Of a stretch of DNA of 33,111 bases, positions 7,661-13,684 are shown in pieces. The notes below the pieces were generated by a model. It was not told the origin of the DNA and searched no databases. It worked only from the letters and a program-made list of their open reading frames with translations. This DNA comes from an uncultured Eubacteriales bacterium (lineage in GTDB: Bacteria > Bacillota > Clostridia > Christensenellales > Borkfalkiaceae): assembly GCA_900320065.1 (NCBI GenBank), contig ONQV01000007.1, positions 1 through 33,111 of the forward strand, in the 5' to 3' direction. Position 1 is the stretch's first letter; each line of letters starts with the position of its first letter. The position numbers and the translations under genes were made by a program.

Positions 7661-8338
7661 TTATTCCTGTTTTTCGCCGAAAAACTTAATTCGAGCGTGG
7701 GGCAGGGCGTTTTCCGCTTCTCCTAACGGTTTACGGGCGTTTCTGTAATCGTGGCTGTCGCAAAACGCTTTGAGTTCTCCCCGCACTCTTTCAAAATTCC
7801 GTTCCTGAACGCCCGACAGCGCTTCGAGATATTTTTTGACAGATAGCCCCGCACAGGAAGAATACGTTAAAAGTTCGGCATAGTGGCGGGCGCAAAAGCC
7901 TTTGCTTTCGGACAGGATTTTAACGAACTCCTTTTCCCTTGCGAACATCTGCGCCACGGTTTTATAGTATTTAACCATACTCTCTTCTATAAGGTCGCAG
8001 ATAACGCAGCCAGAAACGGCGTTTTTGATTTCATTTGCCCGCTTTTTCGCCGCGCCCGCACTTTTGACTTTACCGAAAAGGGGCGCGATTTTTTCCGCCC
8101 GCGTGCCGACTTGCAGTGCGACCGAAAGTTTATTCCGCCTTGTAAAAAGCATATCGAAGTGTTTATCGCAAAAGCCTTTCTTTCCGACTTTTATGCGGGT
8201 ATCGTCTTCCATAACCGCGTCGTTTAAAAATTCGTGCAAAAACTGTTCGGTAACCTTTTTTTCGATGGCGCAGAGCGGGCACTCGCAATCGGTTTCAAAC
8301 TTTTCGTAAATTATTCCCGTATCTATATGGTATTGCAT
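7661..8338 (-). CDS. DUF6062 family protein (Cys-rich, probable zinc-binding)
   Basis: 225 residues. The N-terminus has CECPLC (Cys18, Cys20, Cys23), the middle has CVICD, and there are three related F-C-x-x-H units (FCDKHF, FCARHY, FCDSHD). This spacing of Cys-x-x-Cys pairs and Cys-x-x-His units matches the DUF6062 family of Clostridia, which has no assigned function. Metal binding is inferred from the motifs. It is mostly helical and has no signal peptide, so it is probably cytoplasmic. Transcribed alone, divergent from the hydrolase at 8450. Its promoter (8345-8373) predicts a start on the ATG itself, and there is no Shine-Dalgarno sequence. Confidence 0.8.
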   Translation of the reverse strand: MQYHIDTGIIYEKFETDCECPLCAIEKKVTEQFLHEFLNDAVMEDDTRIKVGKKGFCDKHFDMLFTRRNKLSVALQVGTRAEKIAPLFGKVKSAGAAKKRANEIKNAVSGCVICDLIEESMVKYYKTVAQMFAREKEFVKILSESKGFCARHYAELLTYSSCAGLSVKKYLEALSGVQERNFERVRGELKAFCDSHDYRNARKPLGEAENALPHARIKFFGEKQE

Positions 8339-8344
8339 AAAAAA

Positions 8345-8373
8345 ATTATATCATTTATCTTTTTATTTTACAA
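8345..8373 (-). promoter_or_regulatory. Sigma-A promoter of the DUF6062 gene (predicted leaderless)
   Basis: Read on the minus strand: TTGTAA (8373-8368), a 17-base spacer and TATAAT (8350-8345) with extended TGA, then six Ts and ATG. The seventh base after the -10 box is the A of the start codon (8338). Confidence 0.8.
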
Positions 8374-8388
8374 GCGTTATAAAAAATC

Positions 8389-8417
8389 TTGCGTTTTGTT
8401 TTTTTAGGTGGTAAAAT
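8389..8417 (+). promoter_or_regulatory. Sigma-A promoter of the alpha/beta hydrolase gene
   Basis: TTGCGT (8389-8394), a 17-base spacer and TAAAAT (8412-8417) with extended TGG. The start would be near 8424, leaving a short leader with GAAGGGG before the ATG at 8450. It lies back to back with the DUF6062 promoter. Confidence 0.7.
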
Positions 8418-8449
8418 AAAAACGTTATTAAAGAAGGGGATTTTTAACA

Positions 8450-9271
8450 ATGTTTTGCGAAAAAATAGATTTATATCAATATTTCGGCTTAAAAAGACAG
8501 GGCGGAGAACAGGGCTATCTTAACACTTATCTTCCCGAAGCGCCCGATTATCCGACAAGGGTTCGCCCCGCTATGCTGGTTATCGCCGGCGGCGGGTACG
8601 GTTTCGTGTCGCCGAGAGAAAAAGAGTGCGTAGCGCTCGCTTACGTTTCGCAGGGCTTTGCCGCGTTTACTTTGGAATATTCGGTTGCGCCGATAAGTTT
8701 CCCCGCACAACTTATCGAAGGGGCTATGGCTATGGCATATATCCGCGAAAACGCCGCAAAACTCGCCGTTAAACCCGACAAAATAGCGGCGGTAGGCTTT
8801 TCCGCAGGCGGACATCTTACGGGTATGCTTGCTACTTGTTTTGACCGTGCGGAAGTTAAAGCGGCACTTAAAGAAAAGGCGGCGCTCGTTCGCCCCGACG
8901 CGGTGATTTTATCCTATCCCGTTATAACGGGCGGCGAAAAGGCGCACAGGGGCAGTTTCGACAACCTTTGCGGCGATAATACGGAACTCGTTGATGCCCT
9001 GTCGCTTGAAAACTGCGTTACCGAACAGTCTTCGCCCGCCTTTATCTGGGCGACGGCGGATGACAATGCCGTTCCGTCGGAAAACTCTTTATTTATGGCG
9101 CTTGCTTACAAAACGGCGGGCGTACCTTTTGAATTGCATATTTTTGAAAGCGGCGTGCACGGGCTTTCGCTTGCCACCGAAGAAACGAGTTGGATAAACG
9201 AACCCGTGCAAAAATGGGTTTCTTTGTCGGTTACTTGGCTAAAAAACCGCGGTTTCGTTTTAAGCGATTAA
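8450..9271 (+). CDS. Alpha/beta hydrolase (esterase/lipase-like)
   Basis: 273 residues with a complete alpha/beta-hydrolase triad: Ser118 in GFSAGGH, Asp204 or Asp205 in TADDNAVP and His237 in SGVHGLS. The oxyanion segment is VIAGGGYGFVS (about 44-54) instead of the usual HGGG. The layout, including the PREKE and YSVAP segments after it, is that of intracellular carbohydrate esterases of the BD-FAE/acetyl-esterase type. There is no signal peptide, so it acts in the cytoplasm, perhaps removing acetyl groups from imported sugars. The substrate is inference. It has its own promoter and is probably monocistronic. GAAGGGG is the ribosome binding site. Confidence 0.88.
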   Translation: MFCEKIDLYQYFGLKRQGGEQGYLNTYLPEAPDYPTRVRPAMLVIAGGGYGFVSPREKECVALAYVSQGFAAFTLEYSVAPISFPAQLIEGAMAMAYIRENAAKLAVKPDKIAAVGFSAGGHLTGMLATCFDRAEVKAALKEKAALVRPDAVILSYPVITGGEKAHRGSFDNLCGDNTELVDALSLENCVTEQSSPAFIWATADDNAVPSENSLFMALAYKTAGVPFELHIFESGVHGLSLATEETSWINEPVQKWVSLSVTWLKNRGFVLSD

Positions 9272-9310
9272 AAGATTTTTCTTAAATTTAATTTAAACCG
9301 TAAAAAATCG

Positions 9311-9339
9311 TTGATAAATTTAATAAAATGTGTTAAGAT
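9311..9339 (+). promoter_or_regulatory. Candidate promoter for the tRNA-Thr transcript
   Basis: TTGATA (9311-9316), a 17-base spacer and TAAGAT (9334-9339). The start would be near 9346, upstream of the duplicated tRNA 5' end. No comparable promoter lies between 9437 and 9503, so the tRNA may be read from here through the inserted segment. Confidence 0.45.
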
Positions 9340-9370
9340 AATTAGGCTTTAATAAAAAGTTGTTATCTTA

Positions 9371-9391
9371 ATATATGCTACTGTGGCTCAG
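9371..9391 (+). repeat. Duplicated 5' end of tRNA-Thr, left copy
   Basis: These 21 bases are identical to 9498-9518, which cover six bases of leader and the first 15 bases of the tRNA-Thr gene. The rest of the tRNA is missing here; sequence diverges at GACGCGAT. It looks like a target duplication or a gene fragment left by insertion of the 9392-9497 segment. Confidence 0.85.
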
Positions 9392-9436
9392 GACGCGATC
9401 GACGGCTAACGCCGTAGCGATACGCTATTCCGTCGC
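9392..9436. repeat. Palindromic repeat, copy 1
   Basis: It begins GACGCGAT and ends TTCCGTCGC, with an ACGGC-TAAC-GCCGT hairpin inside. Copy 2 at 9656-9698 has the same ends and a different inner hairpin of similar size, so the frame is conserved and the centre varies. The 106-base segment from here to 9497 also carries GCCACAG (about 9471-9477), which can pair with CTGTGGC in the duplicated tRNA end. Confidence 0.6.
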
Positions 9437-9503
9437 AAACTACGTTTGCTCCTTACGGTTACCGCCTGCGCCACAGCAGAATAAGGAACAATAAATTATA
9501 TAT

Positions 9504-9579
9504 GCTACTGTGGCTCAGTCGGTAGAGCAGCTGATTCGTAATCAGCAGGTCGGCGGTTCAAGTCCGCCCAGTAGCTCCA
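9504..9579 (+). tRNA. tRNA-Thr (anticodon CGT)
   Basis: 76 bases including encoded CCA. The acceptor stem GCTACTG pairs with CAGTAGC. D-arm is GGCTCAGTCGGTAGAGC, the anticodon stem GCTGA/TCAGC encloses TTCGTAA (anticodon CGT, reading ACG), and the T-arm is CGGCGGTTCAAGTCCGCC. All arms pair well, so it should be functional although its first 15 bases are duplicated at 9377-9391. A terminator begins two bases later. Confidence 0.95.
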
Positions 9580-9580
9580 T

Positions 9581-9614
9581 AAAAACGCCTACTCCAAACG
9601 GGGTAGGCGTTTTT
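9581..9614 (+). terminator. Intrinsic terminator after tRNA-Thr
   Basis: Stem AAAAACGCCTAC (9581-9592) with GTAGGCGTTTTT (9603-9614), extended inward by CCAAACGG. T-run at the 3' side. A second GC hairpin, GCGCCGC/GCGGCGC, follows at 9617-9633. Confidence 0.92.
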
Positions 9615-9655
9615 ATGCGCCGCCGAGCGGCGCTTCTGACTGCCGAAGTCGGCGG

Positions 9656-9698
9656 GACGCGATTGAAACCTGCGGTTTAGCAATCGCTGTTCCGTCGC
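9656..9698. repeat. Palindromic repeat, copy 2
   Basis: GACGCGAT at 9656 and TTCCGTCGC at 9690, with an inner stem AAACC-TGC-GGTTT and an outer GCGATTG/CAATCGC pair. It is related to copy 1 at 9392-9436 on the other side of the tRNA. The remaining stretch up to 9780 is A/T-rich and I see no gene in it. Confidence 0.6.
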
Positions 9699-9780
9699 GG
9701 GCGAATACGACAAGGACAAAACACGGCTTTGCGTGCGCAAATTTTTTTAAGATTTCTTTTTTATATTCTCTTTTTTTTGC

Positions 9781-9809
9781 TTGTATAATATTTTAGCGTT
9801 TGCTATAAT
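9781..9809 (+). promoter_or_regulatory. Sigma-A promoter of the EIIC-EAL gene
   Basis: TTGTAT (9781-9786), a 17-base spacer and TATAAT (9804-9809) with extended TGC, giving a start near 9816. Another TATAAT at 9784-9789 lacks a good -35. The leader of about 28 bases contains GGAAGGG before the ATG at 9844. Confidence 0.75.
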
Positions 9810-9843
9810 ATTAAAAACAAAACGCCAAACGGAAGGGCATAAA

Positions 9844-11931
9844 ATGAGCGAGAAAAAGAATTTTATTTCGTTTATACGTAAAACGGAACAGTTTTCGCTT
9901 GTACGTGTAGTAAAAAACGGACTTGTGAATATGATACCGGTGCTTATTATAGGCGCGTTCGCACTCGTAATAAATCAATTCCCGATAAAAGGATATCAGA
10001 ATTTTATAACGAGTTTTCTGGACGGATTTATCGCAAAACTGTCTAATTTCGTTAATAAGGCGACGTTCGGTGTGTTGTCCGTGTATATGACGTACTTTAT
10101 AAGTAGGTCGTTTATGAAGATCAAAGCCGATCCCCAAGCGGTAACCGGCGGGGCGACTATCGCCGCGCTTATATCTTTCTTTATTCTGGCCGGCGCGTAT
10201 CTTCCCGATTTCAGTATCGACAATATGGGGCCGAAGTCGATGTTCCTTGCTATCCTTACGGGACTCGGGGCTTCCGCTTTATATCTTGCTTTCGACAAAA
10301 CGTTCAGGAAACGAAAACGTTACATATTTTCCGTCGGCGCGGACAGAGATTTCAACAGAATGTTGACCGCTCTCTTTCCGGTAGTTTTAGTCGCCGTTAT
10401 TTTCGCTTTCGTAAACCTATCGGTCATCGCCGTATTCGGCGTGGACTCTTTCAGGGATTTGCTCGTAAAGGGGTTCGAGTTGTTGTTTGCCCGCATACCG
10501 AACGGCTTTTTCAAAGGTTTTTTCTTCGTTCTGCTTTCTTCCGTTCTTTGGTTTTTCGGTATTCACGGCAGCGACACGCTGGAATCCGTTATGGAAACTA
10601 ATTTCACTAACAAACTTGCGGAAAACGTAAACGCCGTACAGGTCGGCGCGGCTCCGACGGAAGTGCTTACCAAGGAATTCTTCGACTGTTTCGTGCTTAT
10701 GGGCGGTTGCGGAGCGACGATCTGTCTGCTTATCGCAATCCTTATTTTTTCAAGGAACCGCGCTCACCGCGGGCTCGGCTACACGGCAAGTTTTTCGATG
10801 GTATTCAACATCAACGAACTTATGGTTTTCGGTTTGCCGATAATTTTCAATCCCGTTATGCTGATACCCTTCCTTGCCGTTCCGCTCGTGTGCTATTCGG
10901 TATCGTATCTCGCGATAGCGACCGGAATAGTGCCTATGATAACGAGCGAAGTCGTATGGACTACGCCTATAATTCTTGGCGGGTATACGGCGACGGGTTC
11001 GTTTGCCGGCGCGGCGTTGCAGGCGGTAAACGTTATTCTCGGCGTACTTATATATTTACCGTTCGTAAAACTTATGGATAGGCAAGCGGAAACAAGCATT
11101 AAAGACAATTATACGGACTTTATGAACTATTTCCGCCAGAACGAGACTTCGCTTGCAAACGAGAAATTGACGATGCTCGACAACGTATACGGTGATTTTG
11201 CAAAAGCGTTATGCGTTGATATTAAGCACGGCGTCAAGGATAAAACCGTGCTTGCTTATCAACCGCAATACGATTATGAAGGCAAGTGCGTCGGTGTGGA
11301 AGCGCTTTTAAGATACAATCACCACTTACACGGACAGGTGTATCCGCCGCTCGTAATAAAACTTGCCAAAGAAGGCGGTTTTTTGCCGAGTCTCGAAGAG
11401 CAGGTATTGTTACAGGCGCTTGCCGACAAGGAGAAAGTGTGTAAGAAATTCGGCGACGGCGTTAGAATTTCCGTTAATATAACGGGGACTACGGTCGTTA
11501 CGCAAAGATTTTTGCAATTCTGTCGGAAACTCTACGAAGAAGGAAAATTCAAAGACGTTAACCTGTGTGTCGAAGTAACGGAACAAGCGGCGCTTTCGTT
11601 CAGCGAAGAGGCTATATCGATTTTAAATAGTTTGAAAGAAATGGGAATAACTCTTGCGATAGACGACTTCTCGATGGGGCAGACATCCATAAACTATCTG
11701 AAAGAAAATCTGTTCGACGAAATAAAACTCGACGGGTCGTTGGTAAAAGGACTTTTCACACACGAGAACTGTCGTGAAATCGTGTCGTCGATAACGCAAC
11801 TTGCAAACTCTCTCGACCTTCTCGTTTTAGCGGAATACGTAGAGACGGAAGAGCAACGGGATCTGTTGCACAAAATAGGTTGTAACTGTTATCAGGGTTA
11901 TTTATATTCGCCGGCGGTATACGTGGGCTGA
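9844..11931 (+). CDS. PTS EIIC-type membrane domain fused to an EAL c-di-GMP phosphodiesterase
   Basis: 695 residues. The first roughly 410 form a multi-spanning PTS EIIC domain of the lactose/cellobiose (ChbC-like) type, with FFGIHGSDT and the substrate-site region FNINELMVFGLP (NEP in transporters, NEL here). The rest is an EAL domain with every catalytic element: Glu486 of EALLR, Asn of SVNITG, Glu of EVTE, Asp-Asp of DDFSMG, Lys of IKLDGS, Glu of AEYVET and the YQGYLYS loop. It should therefore hydrolyse c-di-GMP at the inner membrane face, with a sugar-binding membrane domain as probable sensor. No EIIA or EIIB gene is nearby. An upstream in-frame ATG at 9781 overlaps the promoter; the ATG at 9844 has GGAAGGG and is preferred. 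It is monocistronic, with its own promoter and terminator. Confidence 0.92.
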   Translation: MSEKKNFISFIRKTEQFSLVRVVKNGLVNMIPVLIIGAFALVINQFPIKGYQNFITSFLDGFIAKLSNFVNKATFGVLSVYMTYFISRSFMKIKADPQAVTGGATIAALISFFILAGAYLPDFSIDNMGPKSMFLAILTGLGASALYLAFDKTFRKRKRYIFSVGADRDFNRMLTALFPVVLVAVIFAFVNLSVIAVFGVDSFRDLLVKGFELLFARIPNGFFKGFFFVLLSSVLWFFGIHGSDTLESVMETNFTNKLAENVNAVQVGAAPTEVLTKEFFDCFVLMGGCGATICLLIAILIFSRNRAHRGLGYTASFSMVFNINELMVFGLPIIFNPVMLIPFLAVPLVCYSVSYLAIATGIVPMITSEVVWTTPIILGGYTATGSFAGAALQAVNVILGVLIYLPFVKLMDRQAETSIKDNYTDFMNYFRQNETSLANEKLTMLDNVYGDFAKALCVDIKHGVKDKTVLAYQPQYDYEGKCVGVEALLRYNHHLHGQVYPPLVIKLAKEGGFLPSLEEQVLLQALADKEKVCKKFGDGVRISVNITGTTVVTQRFLQFCRKLYEEGKFKDVNLCVEVTEQAALSFSEEAISILNSLKEMGITLAIDDFSMGQTSINYLKENLFDEIKLDGSLVKGLFTHENCREIVSSITQLANSLDLLVLAEYVETEEQRDLLHKIGCNCYQGYLYSPAVYVG

Positions 11932-11952
11932 CGGATATTACGACGAGAATAT

Positions 11953-11986
11953 AAAAAAAGCGTTTGAAAACTCAAACGCTTTTTTT
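11953..11986. terminator. Bidirectional intrinsic terminator
   Basis: A perfect 15-bp stem (11953-11967 with 11972-11986), A7-GCGTTTGA, with a 4-base loop and seven Ts. It serves the EIIC-EAL gene and the convergent ispDF. Confidence 0.93.
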
Positions 11987-12020
11987 GATTGATGCTTTAA
12001 GCGTACCGCGGTTTTGACTT

Positions 12021-13136
12021 TTACTCTTTTACCACCACCGCGTTTGCGTGAACGCAAATACCTTCTTCTCTGCCGACGAACCCCAAGCCTTCCAAAGTCG
12101 TCGCGGAAATCCCCACTTTATCGGGGGCAACGCCGAGCGCGGCGGCGAGATTTTCCGTTATGGTCGGGATATGCTTTAACAGTTTCGGTTTTTCCGCCAT
12201 TATTACCGCCGAAACGCTTTCCGGCTTAAAGCCTTTTTCGCCGACGATTTTTAAGACTTCGGCGAGCAGTTTCATACTGTCCGCACCCTTGTACTTTTCG
12301 TCGTTGTCGGGAAACCAGAACCCTATATCCCTTAAAGCGCAAGCGGAAAGAATAGCGTCCATTATAGCGTGGGTAAGAACGTCCGCGTCCGAGTGCCCCA
12401 AAAGTCCCTTATCGTGCGGAATAACAACGCCGCCTAAAATAAGTTTTCTGTTTTCTACAAGTCTATGGCAATCGAATCCGGTGCCGAAACGTCTTTCGCT
12501 GCCGTTTGCCCGTTCAAAATCTTCGGGATAGGTCAGTTTGACGTTCGTAACGCCACCTTCGACGAGTTTGACGCTTCCGAAACAATTTAAATACACTTCG
12601 CCGTCGTCGTTAAACGTTTTTCCGCCCGCAGTTTCGTAAGCGCGTTTTATCTCTTCGGTTTTAAAGGCTTGCGGGGTTTGTATAAGACACAGTCCGCTTT
12701 TGCCGAGATATTCGGTATTTGCCGTATCGTTTTTAACTACCGTATCGCGCGTGGGGATTGCCGCCACGCCGCTACCGAACTTTTGCGCGCTTTCCGTACA
12801 CCGTTTTATTATTTCCGCGGTAACGAAAGGACGCGCGCCGTCGTGAATAAGCACTATATCGCCCGTCGTTACGCTTAATGCGTTTTTGACCGATTCGGTG
12901 CGCGTTTTTCCGCCCGAAACGATTTTAACGAAGTCGGGGAGAAGGGCTTTTATTTCTTCTTGTTCTTCGGGTCTTGCCGCGACGATATATTCGTCTAAAA
13001 GTTTCGACGAATAAAACGCATCGAAAGTTTTTTTGATACAAGGCGCACCGCCGACTTCGGCAAAAATCTTGTTTTTATTCTGTTTAGCCCGTTCGCCGCT
13101 GCCCGCGGCGGCAAGTATTACCGTGATTTTATCCAT
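12021..13136 (-). CDS. ispDF: Bifunctional IspD/IspF: MEP cytidylyltransferase and MEcPP synthase
   Basis: 371 residues joining two enzymes of the non-mevalonate isoprenoid pathway. Residues 1 to about 213 are IspD (ILAAAGSGERAKQNKNKIF nucleotide loop, HDGARPFV, TRDTVVK, QTPQAF), which makes CDP-methylerythritol. About 215-371 are IspF (GTGFDCHRL with metal ligands Asp222 and His224, HSDADVLTHAIMD with His256, and GISATTLEGLGFVGR), which forms the cyclodiphosphate. The IspE step is not encoded here. The gene follows rqcP by 11 bases and has no visible Shine-Dalgarno sequence, so translation probably depends on rqcP. Confidence 0.96.
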   Translation of the reverse strand: MDKITVILAAAGSGERAKQNKNKIFAEVGGAPCIKKTFDAFYSSKLLDEYIVAARPEEQEEIKALLPDFVKIVSGGKTRTESVKNALSVTTGDIVLIHDGARPFVTAEIIKRCTESAQKFGSGVAAIPTRDTVVKNDTANTEYLGKSGLCLIQTPQAFKTEEIKRAYETAGGKTFNDDGEVYLNCFGSVKLVEGGVTNVKLTYPEDFERANGSERRFGTGFDCHRLVENRKLILGGVVIPHDKGLLGHSDADVLTHAIMDAILSACALRDIGFWFPDNDEKYKGADSMKLLAEVLKIVGEKGFKPESVSAVIMAEKPKLLKHIPTITENLAAALGVAPDKVGISATTLEGLGFVGREEGICVHANAVVVKE

Positions 13137-13147
13137 AATTAAAACGT

Positions 13148-13393
13148 TTATTCCGAAATAATTTCATATAGGGAAGAAGTTTCTTCCTTTCTTACCGTTT
13201 CCTTTACCGCAAGCACTTTGAAAATTACCGTGCCGCTTGCAAAACCCAACTCGACTATATCCCCGACCTTTACTTCGTGGGCGGGTTTAACGGTTTTGCC
13301 GTTTATTTTCACTCTTCCGCCCTTCGCGGCTTCGCCCGCGACGGTTCTGCGCTTTAAAAGGCGCGAAACTTTCAAAAATTTGTCTATTCTCAT
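13148..13393 (-). CDS. rqcP: RqcP-like S4-domain RNA-binding protein (YabO family)
   Basis: 81 residues: one S4 domain (MRIDKFLKVSRLLKRRTVAGEAA, GRVKINGKTVKPAHEVKVGDIVEL) with the charged tail KEETSSLYEI typical of Bacillus YabO/RqcP. In Bacillus RqcP works with RqcH on stalled 50S subunits to add poly-alanine tails. Length and both ends fit that family better than the longer Hsp15 of proteobacteria. First gene of the minus-strand pair with ispDF, divergent from rpoB. No Shine-Dalgarno precedes the ATG. A TAAAAT ends four bases before it, so a leaderless start is possible but weaker than for uvrC. Confidence 0.9.
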   Translation of the reverse strand: MRIDKFLKVSRLLKRRTVAGEAAKGGRVKINGKTVKPAHEVKVGDIVELGFASGTVIFKVLAVKETVRKEETSSLYEIISE

Positions 13394-13453
13394 AAAAATT
13401 TTAACCGAAAAACAACGTTTTTTAAAAATAATTTAAAAAGTTTTTTCAATCGC

Positions 13454-13510
13454 TTGACAAGATTGACTATTTAAGATAACATTATATAATGCATTATGAT
13501 AGGCTATAAT
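13454..13510 (+). promoter_or_regulatory. Overlapping sigma-A promoters of rpoB
   Basis: TTGACA (13454-13459) with TAACAT at 13477-13482, and TTGACT (13463-13468) with TATAAT at 13485-13490 (16-base spacer). A further TATAAT lies at 13505-13510. The predicted leader of about 180 bases up to the rpoB ATG is A/T-rich with only weak stems, such as CGATTTTT (13511) with AAAAATCG (13534). Confidence 0.7.
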
Positions 13511-13684
13511 CGATTTTTATCGCTTTTTTTCAAAAAAATCGCTGAAAAACGGGAATTTTTTTGTTGAAAAACGACAGAAAAACACGATTGATTTGCCCAA
13601 AACAGTCAAGTTACCGTAATTATACAACAAATTTTTCGGTTTGTAAACACTTGACAAAAGAATTTTTTTAAGGAGTGTGTTTTA

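Noticed and set aside
9781..9843. Longer N-terminus for the EIIC-EAL protein from 9781
   Set aside because: The first codons overlap the TTGTAT/TATAAT promoter, and only the ATG at 9844 has a ribosome binding site (GGAAGGG).
13651..13684. TTGACA at 13651 as a second rpoB promoter
   Set aside because: With normal spacing the -10 box would fall on GTGTGT just before the ATG, overlapping the ribosome binding site. There is no TATAAT-like sequence.
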